Shown here: positions 8,157 to 16,584 of the stretch, piece by piece | Layout of the letters: every line of letters begins with the position of its first letter | Position numbering within the stretch: position 1 is the stretch's first letter | Assembly: GCA_900768465.1 (NCBI GenBank) | Contig: CAAGCY010000004.1 | Coordinates: 1-64,000 of the forward strand | Reading direction: 5' to 3' | Source: Alphaproteobacteria bacterium | GTDB taxonomy: Bacteria > Pseudomonadota > Alphaproteobacteria > CAAGCB01 > CAG-977 | DNA: 64,000 nucleotides | Notes under the pieces: generated by a model | The model's database searches: none | Told to the model about the DNA's origin: nothing | Seen by the model: the letters and a program-made list of their open reading frames with translations, nothing else | Translations under genes and position numbers: made by a program

Positions 8157-8762
8157 ATGGCACGCACACCTAATACAGAACGCCGTCGCGGCGGCGAAAA
8201 AGAACGCGAAAACGATCAGCGTATTGAACGTGATCGCGAAGCAGACGAGATTGTCGACAAGCTTGTGTACGTCAATCGTGTCGCGAAAACCGTCAAAGGC
8301 GGCCGCCGTATGGCGTTCGCGGCTTTGGTTGTCGTCGGTGACCAGCGCGGTCGCGTCGGATTTGCGTCCGGCAAAGCCCGTGAAGTTCCCGAAGCGATTC
8401 GCAAAGCGACCGAAAAGGCTAAACGCGACATGATTCGCATTCCTTTGAAAGAAGGACGCACTTTGCATCATGACGCGCGCGGCACGTTCGGTGCCGGTTC
8501 CGTGATTTTGCGTACGGCTCCCGCCGGTACGGGAATCATCGCGGGCGGTCCGATGCGCGCAGTCTTTGAAACCATGGGGATTCAGGACGTTGTTGCGAAA
8601 TCGACCGGTTCGCAGAATCCGCACAACATGATCAAAGCGACGTTCGAAGCTTTGAAAACCATCAGCTCTCCGCGTATGATTGCGGCGAAGCGCGGTAAAA
8701 AGGTCGGCGACATCGTTGCCGGTCGCGACGGCGCGAACGCTGCGGCTGCAGTAAAGGAATAA
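8157..8762 (+). CDS. rpsE: Small ribosomal subunit protein S5
   Basis: S5 acts in translational accuracy and at mRNA entry. The double-stranded-RNA-type N-domain contains KLVYVNRVAKTVKGGRRMAF (about residues 36-55) and the C-domain AGTGIIAGGPMRAVFETMGI. At 201 residues it is longer than E. coli S5 (167) because of a charged N-terminal extension rich in Arg and Glu (residues 1-33) and a longer C-terminus. Confidence 0.97.
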   Translation: MARTPNTERRRGGEKERENDQRIERDREADEIVDKLVYVNRVAKTVKGGRRMAFAALVVVGDQRGRVGFASGKAREVPEAIRKATEKAKRDMIRIPLKEGRTLHHDARGTFGAGSVILRTAPAGTGIIAGGPMRAVFETMGIQDVVAKSTGSQNPHNMIKATFEALKTISSPRMIAAKRGKKVGDIVAGRDGANAAAAVKE

Positions 8763-8766
8763 GAAG

Positions 8767-8949
8767 ATGGCTAAGACAATCAAAGTAAAACAGACCGGAA
8801 GCATCATCGGTGCGACAAAAGTTCAGCGCGCAACGATGCTCGGCTTGGGGCTGAAAAAGATGAACGCCGTTAAAGAATTGCAGGATACTCCTGCGGTTCG
8901 CGGCATGATTACCAAGGTTGCTCACTTAGTAACAGTGGTTGAAGACTAA
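8767..8949 (+). CDS. rpmD: Large ribosomal subunit protein L30
   Basis: L30 is a small, non-universal 50S protein. The 60-residue product reads IKVKQTGSIIGATKVQRATM and then LGLKKMNAVKELQDTPAVRG, the family fold with its conserved Gly-Leu-x-Lys. It is in its usual place between S5 and L15. A hairpin follows it before rplO (see 8958). Confidence 0.95.
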   Translation: MAKTIKVKQTGSIIGATKVQRATMLGLGLKKMNAVKELQDTPAVRGMITKVAHLVTVVED

Positions 8950-8957
8950 TAAACAGC

Positions 8958-8985
8958 GGGAGTGCTGTTGAAAAGCGGCACTCTT
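8958..8985 (+). other. RNA hairpin between rpmD and rplO
   Basis: A 10-base-pair stem (8958-8967 with 8976-8985, three G-U pairs) closes an 8-base loop. A short T-rich stretch follows. It lies in the 60-base gap after rpmD, unusually wide for this operon. It could be an attenuator, a processing site or a weak terminator; the sequence alone does not decide. Confidence 0.55.
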
Positions 8986-9009
8986 GCTTTTATCAAAGCG
9001 AGTTAAAAA

Positions 9010-9468
9010 ATGAAACTGAATGAAATTCGTGATAACGAAGGCGCACGCAAGGGTCGTATGCGCATTTGCCGCGGCATCGGCAGCGGTAAAGGCAAGACCG
9101 GCGGTCGCGGCGGAAAAGGTCAGACTGCTCGTACAGGCGTAGCGATTAACGGTTTTGAAGGCGGTCAAATGCCGATTTACCGTCGTTTGCCCAAACGCGG
9201 CTTCAACAACATTTTCGCCAACAAATATGCGGAAATCAACTTGGGTCGTTTGCAGGCGGCGATTGATAAAGGCGTTGTTGACGCTTCCAAAGAAATCAAT
9301 GCCGAAGTTCTGGTTGCAGCCGGCGTGCTGAAACAGAGCTATGACGGCATCCGTTTGCTGGGCAACGGCGAACTGACCGCGAAAGTGACCGTCAAGGTCG
9401 CCGGTTCGACGGAAGCCGCTAAAGCGGCTGTCGAAAAAGTCGGCGGTCAAGTCATCATTGCCGAATAA
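9010..9468 (+). CDS. rplO: Large ribosomal subunit protein L15
   Basis: L15 is a late 50S assembly protein. The glycine- and arginine-rich N-terminal arm is clear (GRMRICRGIGSGKGKTGGRG, about residues 16-35), followed by GFEGGQMPIYRRLPKRGFNN. The C-terminal domain has VLAAG-like VLVAAGVLKQSYDGIRLLGN. Length is 152 residues. The gene is flanked on both sides by stable hairpins (8958-8985 and 9492-9519), unlike the rest of the operon. Confidence 0.96.
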   Translation: MKLNEIRDNEGARKGRMRICRGIGSGKGKTGGRGGKGQTARTGVAINGFEGGQMPIYRRLPKRGFNNIFANKYAEINLGRLQAAIDKGVVDASKEINAEVLVAAGVLKQSYDGIRLLGNGELTAKVTVKVAGSTEAAKAAVEKVGGQVIIAE

Positions 9469-9491
9469 GGCAGCCGATTTCGCAAATTGAA

Positions 9492-9519
9492 GCAAAAGAG
9501 GGGGAAACCCTTCTTTTGC
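9492..9519 (+). other. RNA hairpin between rplO and secY
   Basis: A 12-base-pair stem (9492-9503 with 9508-9519, one G-U pair) is closed by a GAAA tetraloop. What follows is GTGTTTATG, not a run of T, so it does not look like a full intrinsic terminator. It may set the ratio between ribosomal proteins and secY/adk, or protect an RNA end. Confidence 0.65.
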
Positions 9520-9559
9520 GTGTTTATGAAAAACAGATTAACTTAACGGATTAAAAAAT

Positions 9560-10912
9560 ATGGCCTCTTTATCAGATAAAATGTCGACCGGTTTGGGTTG
9601 GGATACTTTTTCCAAAGCGACAGACCTGCAAAAACGTCTTCTTTTTACCTTGGGGGCGATGATTGTGTACCGTTTGGGCACGTTTATTCCTTTGCCCGGA
9701 ATCAATTCGGTTGCTTTGGCGGATATTTTCGCCAGACAGTCGGGCGGCATTCTGGGAATGTTCAATATGTTCACCGGCGGCGCGTTGTCCCGTATGACGC
9801 TGTTCGCATTAAACATTATGCCGTATATTTCGGCATCCATTATCGTTCAGCTGGCGGCGTCGGTCATTCCGTCGTTGATGGCTTTGAAAAAAGAAGGTGA
9901 ATCGGGACAGCGCAAAATGACGCAGTACACGCGTTATTTGACGGTTTTGATTACGATCGTTCAAGGCTACGGTTTGGCGTTGGGGCTGGAAGCGATGGTC
10001 AGTTCGACGGGATCGTCCGCGGTTATGAATCCGGGGCAGTGGTTCCGCTTTACGACGGTTGTTTCGCTGTTGGGCGGCACGATGTTCATCGTTTGGCTGG
10101 GCGACCAGATTACGGCGCGCGGCGTGGGCAACGGTTCGTCCCTGATTATTACGGCGGGTATCGTTGCGGGTATTCCGATGGGGCTGGCGCAGACGTTTGA
10201 ATTGGCGCGCGCGGGATCTTTGTCGACCTTTACGCTGTTTTTCCTGCTGGTCATGGTTTTGGCGCTGGTTTATTTCGTCGTGTTTATGGAACGCGCGCAG
10301 CGCCGTATCTTAATCCAGTATCCGAAGCGTCAGATGAACGGTCGCGTGATGAACGGCGAAAGCTCGCATCTGCCGTTGAAAATCAACCCGACGGGCGTTA
10401 TTCCGCCTATCTTTGCCAGCTCTTTGCTGTTATTGCCGATGACGATTGTCAATTTTTCCGCCAAGGACGGACAGGGCGCGGATTGGGTTGTGACGCTGTC
10501 GACGATGCTGGCGCACGGTCGTCCGCTGTATTTGGCGCTGTACGCGGGTTTAATCGTCTTCTTTACGTTCTTTTATACGGCGGTTGTGTTCAATCCCGAA
10601 GAAACGGCTGACAATCTGAAGCGTCACGGCGGCTTTATCGCGGGGATTCGTCCGGGGAAAAGCACGGCGGATTACTTGGATTATGTGATTACGCGCTTGA
10701 CGGTTTTGGGGTCCGTTTATTTGGCGGCGATTTGCTGTTTCCCCGAAATTATGATTGCGAAGTATTCCGTTCCGTTCGTTTTGGGCGGCACGACGTTGCT
10801 TATCGTTGTATCGGTGACGATGGATTTTGCAACGCAGATTCAGTCCCACCTGTTGGCGTATCAGTATGAAGGCTTGATGAAAAAAGCCAGATTAAAAGGA
10901 CACCTGAAGTGA
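9560..10912 (+). CDS. secY: Protein translocase subunit SecY
   Basis: SecY is the channel of the SecYEG translocon in the inner membrane. The 450-residue product has ten hydrophobic segments, the first around residues 27-47 (FTLGAMIVYRLGTFIPLPGI). The conserved cytoplasmic loop reads KRQMNGRVMNGESSHLPLKI (about residues 254-273). The C-terminal loop has RPGKSTADYLDYVITRLT near residue 370. The stop overlaps the adk start by 4 bases. It is the standard spc-operon location. Confidence 0.97.
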   Translation: MASLSDKMSTGLGWDTFSKATDLQKRLLFTLGAMIVYRLGTFIPLPGINSVALADIFARQSGGILGMFNMFTGGALSRMTLFALNIMPYISASIIVQLAASVIPSLMALKKEGESGQRKMTQYTRYLTVLITIVQGYGLALGLEAMVSSTGSSAVMNPGQWFRFTTVVSLLGGTMFIVWLGDQITARGVGNGSSLIITAGIVAGIPMGLAQTFELARAGSLSTFTLFFLLVMVLALVYFVVFMERAQRRILIQYPKRQMNGRVMNGESSHLPLKINPTGVIPPIFASSLLLLPMTIVNFSAKDGQGADWVVTLSTMLAHGRPLYLALYAGLIVFFTFFYTAVVFNPEETADNLKRHGGFIAGIRPGKSTADYLDYVITRLTVLGSVYLAAICCFPEIMIAKYSVPFVLGGTTLLIVVSVTMDFATQIQSHLLAYQYEGLMKKARLKGHLK

Positions 10913-11571
10913 TAAGCAACGGCAAGCACCTTGTTTTAATGGCTCCCCCGGGGGGCGGTAAAGGAACACAGGCGCGGCTGTTGCGTGACGCTTTGCAGAT
11001 CCCGCATTTGTCAACGGGCGAAATGCTGAGAAACGCGGGGCGTGCGGGAACGCCCATCGGATTGCAGGCCAAGGCGTTGATTGACAAAGGCAACTTTGTT
11101 CCCGACGAGATGATTATTTCGATTATTTCGGAACGTTTGGACGAACCCGATTGCAAAGACGGCTTTATTCTGGACGGTTTTCCCAGAACTTTGCCGCAAG
11201 CGAAAGCTTTGGACGAGCTGTTGTTTGAAAAAGGACGCCGCTTGGATCATGTTATCGAGATTCAAGTCCCCGACGATTTAATCATTCAGCGTATTATCGG
11301 GCGTTTTTCGTGTGCGACGTGCGGCGCGATGTATCATGACACGCTGAAACCGACAAAAGTGTTCGGCAAATGCGACGAATGCGGCGGTTCAAACTTTATC
11401 AGGCGTCCCGACGACAACTGGCAAACGGTTGTGGAGCGGCTTAAAACGTACAAATCGGTAACGACTCCCGTTTTGCCGTATTACGAATACCAAGGGCTGT
11501 TGACGACGATTGACGGCACGGGGACGGTGGAAGAAGTCGCGGATCGTTTAAAAAAAGTCATCGGATATTGA
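10909..11571 (+). CDS. adk: Adenylate kinase with zinc-type LID
   Basis: Adenylate kinase interconverts ATP + AMP and 2 ADP. The P-loop reads APPGGGKGT (residues 11-19), with Ala at the first position, which the Walker A consensus allows. AMP-site residues DGFPRT appear near residue 86. The LID carries two CxxC pairs (CATC and CDEC, about residues 135-159), so it should bind zinc. The 220-residue product starts with GTG at 10909, overlapping the secY stop. A strong terminator follows directly; it is the last gene of the operon. Confidence 0.96.
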   Translation: MISNGKHLVLMAPPGGGKGTQARLLRDALQIPHLSTGEMLRNAGRAGTPIGLQAKALIDKGNFVPDEMIISIISERLDEPDCKDGFILDGFPRTLPQAKALDELLFEKGRRLDHVIEIQVPDDLIIQRIIGRFSCATCGAMYHDTLKPTKVFGKCDECGGSNFIRRPDDNWQTVVERLKTYKSVTTPVLPYYEYQGLLTTIDGTGTVEEVADRLKKVIGY

Positions 11572-11575
11572 TTTC

Positions 11576-11603
11576 AAAAGGGGGGGCGGAAGCCCCTCTT
11601 TTT
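11576..11603 (+). terminator. Intrinsic terminator after adk
   Basis: A 12-base-pair stem with a GGAA loop (11588-11591) is followed by a run of T ending near 11603. It begins 5 bases after the adk stop and closes the ribosomal operon. Confidence 0.93.
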
Positions 11604-11665
11604 ATGAAGTATGGATTTTTATGTGAAAATCTGCTAAAACGAGTCTGTTTTTGGAGAGTTGAACC

Positions 11666-12976
11666 ATGTCGTCTTTGTTTGAAAATCAAGTCAAACGCCC
11701 GCTTGCGGATTTATTGCGTCCGCAAGTGATTACGGACGTCGTCGGGCAGGATCACTTGCTGAATCCCGACGCGCCGCTGGGGCGCATGCTGATTACGGGC
11801 AAAGTGACGTCGTTTATTTTGTGGGGACCTCCGGGGTGCGGCAAAACGACCATAGCGCGTTTGCTGGCGCACCATACGGATATGTATTTCGAGCCTATTT
11901 CCGCCGTTTTTTCAGGCGTTTCGGATTTGCGCCGCATTTTCGACGAAGCCAAACAGCGCCGTCAATCGGGCAGGGCGACGATTTTGTTCGTTGACGAAAT
12001 TCACCGCTTCAATCGTTCTCAGCAGGACGGCTTTTTGCCGTATGTCGAGGACGGCACCGTCGTTCTGGTCGGCGCGACGACGGAGAACCCGTCTTTTGAG
12101 CTGAATGCCGCGCTGTTGTCGCGGTGCAAAGTCTTTGTGCTGAAGCGGTTGACCGATGACGCTTTGGAATCCATCATCAAACGTGCGGAACGGCAGGTCG
12201 GGCGCGATTTGCCCGTAACGGACGAAGCCCGTGAACAGCTGAAGTCCATGGCGGACGGCGACGGGCGTTATCTGTCCAATATGCTGGAAGCTTTGTTTGA
12301 TTTGCCCGACCGCGATTTGGCGGAGGGGCCTTTGACCCCCGAAAAGCTGTTGAGCGTCGTTGCCCAGCGTCCCGCCGTGTATGACAAAGACAGGGACGGG
12401 CATTACAATCTTATCAGCGCGGTACATAAGTCTTTGCGCGGTTCCGATCCCGACGCGGCGCTCTATTGGGTGGCGCGCATGGTGGCGGCGGGCGAGGATG
12501 TGAAGTACATTTTCCGCCGCTTGACCCGTTTCGCGGTCGAAGATGTGGGGTTGGCCGATCCGAACGCTTTGACGCAAGCCGTTTCGGCGTGGGAAGCTTA
12601 TCAGCGCTTGGGTTCGCCCGAGGGGGATTTGGCTTTGGCTCAGCTGGTTGTGTATCTGGCGACCGCGCCGAAATCCATCGGCGTGTACAGGGCTTGGAAT
12701 CAAGCGATGCAGGCGGCGCGGGAAACGGGATCGCTGATGCCGCCGATGCACATTTTGAACGCGCCGACCAAGCTGATGAAGCAGTTGGGCTATAACGCGG
12801 GGTATCAGTACGATCCCGACACGGCGGACGGCTTTTCGGGGGCGAACTATTTTCCCGACAAAATGTCGCGCCGCAAGTTTTATCAACCCGTCGAGCGGGG
12901 ATTTGAACGCGAAATCGCGAAACGCTTGGCTTATTGGGACAAATTAAGGAAAGAAAAAAATGCCGGTCAGTTTTGA
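11666..12976 (+). CDS. rarA: Replication-associated recombination ATPase RarA
   Basis: RarA (MgsA) is a clamp-loader-like AAA+ ATPase that acts at stalled replication forks. Walker A is WGPPGCGKTT (about residues 53-62) and Walker B is ILFVDEIHRFN (near residue 110). Sensor and arginine-finger regions read GATTENPSFELN and LLSRCKV. The C-terminal tetramerisation region has AVHKSLRGSDPDAALYW. Length 436 matches the family. A GGAGAG site precedes the ATG. Its end overlaps the next gene by 17 bases. Confidence 0.96.
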   Translation: MSSLFENQVKRPLADLLRPQVITDVVGQDHLLNPDAPLGRMLITGKVTSFILWGPPGCGKTTIARLLAHHTDMYFEPISAVFSGVSDLRRIFDEAKQRRQSGRATILFVDEIHRFNRSQQDGFLPYVEDGTVVLVGATTENPSFELNAALLSRCKVFVLKRLTDDALESIIKRAERQVGRDLPVTDEAREQLKSMADGDGRYLSNMLEALFDLPDRDLAEGPLTPEKLLSVVAQRPAVYDKDRDGHYNLISAVHKSLRGSDPDAALYWVARMVAAGEDVKYIFRRLTRFAVEDVGLADPNALTQAVSAWEAYQRLGSPEGDLALAQLVVYLATAPKSIGVYRAWNQAMQAARETGSLMPPMHILNAPTKLMKQLGYNAGYQYDPDTADGFSGANYFPDKMSRRKFYQPVERGFEREIAKRLAYWDKLRKEKNAGQF

Positions 12977-13961
12977 AACAGTATCGCCCGATGACGGCGA
13001 AGTGCGTTTGGACAGATGGTTTCACCGCCATTATCCTCAGTTGACGCAGGGGCAGATTCAGAAAATGATTCGCCTGAAGCAAATCAAGGTGGACGGCAAA
13101 CGCGCCGAAGCCAATCAGCGCGTCACCGCGGGACAAGTGATTCGCGTTCCGCCTTTGCCCGAACGCGGGTCGCCCATGGGCGCGGCGAAAGAACGTCGGG
13201 AAAGCGTTGTCGTGTCCGACGAAGACGCGCGTTTTGTGCAAAGTCTGGTGATTTACAAGGATAACGATGTTTTGGTGCTGAACAAACCGGCGGGCTTGGC
13301 GGTGCAGGGCGGCACGAAGCAGACGCGCCATTTGGACGGCATGCTGTCGGCTTTGCGGTTCGGCAAAGATGAAAATCCGCGCTTGGTTCACCGCTTGGAC
13401 AAAGACACCAGCGGCGTTTTGGTGCTGGCGCGCACGCCCGCCGCTGCGGCGAAGCTGGCGGACGCTTTCAAATCCCGCGAAGCCAAGAAAGTCTATTGGG
13501 CTTTGGTGTTCGGCAATCCCGAACTGAAAGAGGGGAAAATCAGTGCGAAACTGCTGAAATGTTCGGGCGAACACGGCGGCGAAACAATGCGCGTCGACGA
13601 CAAAAACGGACAGAGCGCGGTGACGCTTTACCGTGTCGTCGATGAAGCGTACAAAAAGGCGGCTTGGCTGGAACTGATGCCGCTGACGGGACGCACGCAT
13701 CAACTGCGTGTTCACTGCTTGACGATGGGGCATCCGATTGTGGGCGACGAAAAGTACAAAATCGACGGACTGAAAGCCGATTATTTAAAGTTCGGCAATC
13801 GTCTGCATTTGCATGCGCGCGCTTTGCGTATGAAACTGCCGTCGGGCAAAATGCTGGAAGTATACGCGCCTTTGCCCGAAACCATGGCGGACAGCTTTGA
13901 CTTTTTGGGCTTTGCTTATAAAAAGCCCGAAAATCCCTTTAAACGGTTTCCGATAGATTAA
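12960..13961 (+). CDS. rluC: 23S rRNA pseudouridine synthase, RluC type
   Basis: This enzyme converts specific uridines of 23S rRNA to pseudouridine. An S4 RNA-binding domain covers residues 15-75 (VRLDRWFHRHYPQLTQGQIQ). The catalytic domain follows, with the active-site aspartate in PRLVHRLDKDTSGVLVLAR (about residues 139-157) and the motif LTGRTHQLRVHC near 243. Length is 333 residues. Assignment to RluC rather than RluD rests on general resemblance and on the insert with EHGGETMRVD; the exact target sites are inferred. Confidence 0.88.
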   Translation: MPVSFETVSPDDGEVRLDRWFHRHYPQLTQGQIQKMIRLKQIKVDGKRAEANQRVTAGQVIRVPPLPERGSPMGAAKERRESVVVSDEDARFVQSLVIYKDNDVLVLNKPAGLAVQGGTKQTRHLDGMLSALRFGKDENPRLVHRLDKDTSGVLVLARTPAAAAKLADAFKSREAKKVYWALVFGNPELKEGKISAKLLKCSGEHGGETMRVDDKNGQSAVTLYRVVDEAYKKAAWLELMPLTGRTHQLRVHCLTMGHPIVGDEKYKIDGLKADYLKFGNRLHLHARALRMKLPSGKMLEVYAPLPETMADSFDFLGFAYKKPENPFKRFPID

Positions 13962-13971
13962 GGCGGTTGAA

Positions 13972-15741
13972 ATGAAAAAATTCGCGGCGGCGGCTTTCGT
14001 TGTTTTGTTTGTTCTGGCGGGGGCGGGGATGTATTCCCTGCGCGGCATACTGGATATTGCGGAAAACCGTATGGCGTCCGCTTTGCAAAAAGAGGGGTGG
14101 ACGGTTTCCATGCCCGAAAAGGCGGAATTGCGTTTTTTTGCGTTGTCTCCGACGATTCGCTATGAAAACGTCGCTTTTCAAAACGGTCAAAATCGGGTCG
14201 AAATCGGCGAATTGCAAGTCAGCCTGGCATGGCTGCCGCTGTTTCAAAAGCATGTCGTTATCAAAAAAGCGCTGGTAACGGAAAGCAAAATCGTTCTGGC
14301 GGGGCGCGAGGGGACCATCAGTCTGTTAAAGGTGCGAAAAAACGCGTCGAATACGGCGGTCAAGGGCTTTTTCGATGTGCAAGGAATCCCCTTCAGGCTG
14401 TCGGGCGATTGTCATAAAGGACAATGCGCGTTCGGTGTGAACGGCGACAATCTGTTCGCCAGACTGGAAGGAACGGAAAACAAAGGATACATCAACGCGT
14501 CGTTGAAGCTGTCGGCGACCAAAATGCCGGCTGCCGCGCCCGATTTGGCTGTGGCGGCGCAAATCACGGGAACGGCGGATAAATGGGACGTGCCGTCTTT
14601 TACGGTGAACTGGGGCGGAAAAGGCAGTACGCTGCTCAAAGCGCAGGGCGGGTATGTCAACCATGCTTTGAATGCCGATTTTTCGGGAATATTGCCGAAT
14701 GTCGCCGCTGTTCCTTTGGCGTTTGACGGGACAATCAAAACAGCGGAAACGGGTGATTTTTCAGAAAGCATAACGCTTTCCGGCGGCAAAACGGCGGCAA
14801 AAATAACCGTAAAAGGAACGGCGGACGCTTTGGATGCGGCTGTCGAGGCGGATGTCGCGGATTTGTCGGAGCTTTTGCCCCTCAAAGGCGGAACGCTTCC
14901 GCCGATTTTCCCGAAAAAAATCGCTCTGTCGGATTTGAAAGAGAAGCAGGTGCGTTTGTCGGTCGAGATTGAAAAACTGATTGGGGCAAACGGACGGCTT
15001 GTCGGCGAGGTCAACGTGAAAGCGCGCAAAAAAGCGGATGAAATGAACGTTTCCGCCTTTAAAATCGGGGCGTTCGCCTCCGGAACGGCAGTCGTTTCGG
15101 GCAAGGAAAAAAAGGACTTGTCGGTGCGGCTGCGCTTGAATTCTTTTCCCGCGGCGGCGTTCGGTTATAAAAACGGGATTAAAAAAGGAACGCTCAGCGG
15201 CAGCGTGAAACTGAACGCAAAAGAGGCTCCGCGCGGCGATGTGGCGGGCGCGATGAACGGAACTGTTCGTCTGTCGGCGCGCAATTGGCGGATTGAACCG
15301 GCAAAACAGCAGACAATGCCGCGATTCATCGAATCGATAATTTCCGATTTCACTCAGCCGATGAATATGTCCTGCGCCGTGGTCAACGTGCCCGTGCAAA
15401 ACGGTGTTCTGGTGTCGAATCGGCAAATCGCGCTGGAATCGGATTTGCTGAACATGCAGCTGAACGGAATGGTGAATTTCCGCGAAAATGCGCTGAATAT
15501 GAGGCTGTCCGCCGTACCGAAAAAAGGCGGCGTTATTCCCGCTTTGCTGTCGAACGCGATGATAGAAGGGACGCTTGACGACCCTGTTTTCCGTTTGAAT
15601 ACCGAGTCGGGACTGCAGCGCGCGGTGTCGTACGGGCTGGCTTTTTTGCAGGGAGGACAAGCCGCCGCGCGTCAAATGCTGAAAACGCAGGATGATTTGA
15701 ACGGCGTTTGCCGGACGGCGCTGGAGAGCGAAACAAGATGA
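13972..15741 (+). CDS. AsmA-family envelope protein
   Basis: A 589-residue protein with an N-terminal hydrophobic anchor (residues 4-22, AAAAFVVLFVLAGAGMYSL) and a large extracytoplasmic region of short repeated beta-strand stretches. The region VENVAF-like YENVAFQNGQNRVEIGELQV (near residue 65) and the alternation of glycine and hydrophobic residues are typical of AsmA proteins, which are thought to be bridge-like lipid carriers or assembly factors between membranes. The start follows rluC by 10 bases with a GGCGG-like site. The stop shares bases with the ATP12 start. Lipid transport is inference from the family. Confidence 0.75.
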   Translation: MKKFAAAAFVVLFVLAGAGMYSLRGILDIAENRMASALQKEGWTVSMPEKAELRFFALSPTIRYENVAFQNGQNRVEIGELQVSLAWLPLFQKHVVIKKALVTESKIVLAGREGTISLLKVRKNASNTAVKGFFDVQGIPFRLSGDCHKGQCAFGVNGDNLFARLEGTENKGYINASLKLSATKMPAAAPDLAVAAQITGTADKWDVPSFTVNWGGKGSTLLKAQGGYVNHALNADFSGILPNVAAVPLAFDGTIKTAETGDFSESITLSGGKTAAKITVKGTADALDAAVEADVADLSELLPLKGGTLPPIFPKKIALSDLKEKQVRLSVEIEKLIGANGRLVGEVNVKARKKADEMNVSAFKIGAFASGTAVVSGKEKKDLSVRLRLNSFPAAAFGYKNGIKKGTLSGSVKLNAKEAPRGDVAGAMNGTVRLSARNWRIEPAKQQTMPRFIESIISDFTQPMNMSCAVVNVPVQNGVLVSNRQIALESDLLNMQLNGMVNFRENALNMRLSAVPKKGGVIPALLSNAMIEGTLDDPVFRLNTESGLQRAVSYGLAFLQGGQAAARQMLKTQDDLNGVCRTALESETR

Positions 15742-16196
15742 ACAGACAAGAGCTGACCGACAGGCTGCTGGCTTATGCGCAAACGGATACGCTTTTGTTC
15801 TACGCGCCGTATCCCGCACCGCTGACGGCGCGGCAATCCGAAAAATGGGGAGCCGTCATTCGCCGTTTCAATGAAAAAGGGGCGGATTTGCAGGCGACTT
15901 TGACGCTGACGCCGGCGCCGTTCGGAGAAAAATCGCAACAGCTGATTCGAACAAAGCTTGCCGAATTCGACGACGAAAGCTTACAATGGTTCGACGATCT
16001 GGCGGGGGCGTACCGTTCGGTGCTGTTGGCGTTTGCCGTGTGCGACGGCGAATTGTCGGAAGACGAGGCGTTTGATTTGTCGAACTTGGAAGAATTGTAT
16101 CAAAACGAGTTGTGGCAATCGGATGAGGAAGCTTTAAAGGCGCGCCAAATCCGCCATGATGCCGCCAAAACCGCTTTAAGACATATACAAGGGTGA
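15738..16196 (+). CDS. ATP12-type F1-ATPase assembly chaperone, N-terminally short
   Basis: ATP12 chaperones the alpha subunit of F1-ATPase. The conserved C-terminal half is clear: AYAQTDTLLFYAPYPAPLTA (residues 12-31), WFDDLAGAYRSVLLAFAV (about 88-105), and the ending LEELYQNELWQSDEEALKAR. Alphaproteobacterial ATP12 proteins usually exceed 220 residues; this one has 152. The first domain is absent, and the complete asmA gene directly upstream leaves no room for it. ATG at 15738 overlaps the asmA stop. Either the first domain is dispensable here or the function has changed. Confidence 0.8.
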   Translation: MNRQELTDRLLAYAQTDTLLFYAPYPAPLTARQSEKWGAVIRRFNEKGADLQATLTLTPAPFGEKSQQLIRTKLAEFDDESLQWFDDLAGAYRSVLLAFAVCDGELSEDEAFDLSNLEELYQNELWQSDEEALKARQIRHDAAKTALRHIQG

Positions 16197-16200
16197 AAAA

Positions 16201-16497
16201 ATGGATTGGGAAACAGCGCATATTCGCATTCACGGACGGGTGCAGGGCGTTTTTTACAGACAATGGACAATGACCGAAGCGCGCGCGCGAAATCTGTCGG
16301 GATGGGTCAGAAACCGCGTTGACGGAACGGTCGAAGCAATGTTCAAAGGAGACCCCGCCGCCGTTGCCGATATGATTCAAGCCTGCCGCCGCGGATCGCC
16401 GCGCGCGTTTGTTACAAAAATCGAACATCAGCTTGTTTTTGACGCCGATCCCGAACAAATCGTCGACGGCGAGTTTAATCAAAAAAGAACCGTATAA
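16201..16497 (+). CDS. acyP: Acylphosphatase
   Basis: Acylphosphatase hydrolyses carboxyl-phosphate bonds such as acetyl phosphate. The 98-residue product has RIHGRVQGVFYRQWTMTEAR (residues 9-28), whose first GRVQGV arginine binds phosphate. The second motif, LSGWVRNRVDGTVEAMFKG, carries the catalytic asparagine. The size and the single alpha/beta sandwich are typical. It begins 4 bases after atp12 and probably shares its transcript. Confidence 0.93.
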   Translation: MDWETAHIRIHGRVQGVFYRQWTMTEARARNLSGWVRNRVDGTVEAMFKGDPAAVADMIQACRRGSPRAFVTKIEHQLVFDADPEQIVDGEFNQKRTV

Positions 16498-16505
16498 AAC
16501 AAACC

Positions 16506-16535
16506 TTGTCAAATTGGACAAAATTTGTATACAAT
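16506..16535 (+). promoter_or_regulatory. Candidate sigma70 promoter with small inverted repeat
   Basis: TTGTCA at 16506-16511 and TATACA at 16528-16533 are separated by 16 bases (or TACAAT at 16530-16535 by 18). TTGTC and GACAA also form an inverted repeat around the -35 element (16506-16521). It would drive the gene at 16585. Confidence 0.5.
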
Positions 16536-16584
16536 AAGCCGTCGGGCTGTTTAAGCCGTATCGGCAAAAGCAAGGATGGGCATT

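Noticed and set aside
15600..15740. Missing N-terminal half of ATP12 as a frameshift
   Set aside because: The upstream asmA-like frame runs intact to the overlapping stop, and no ATP12 N-terminal motif is seen in the other two frames there.
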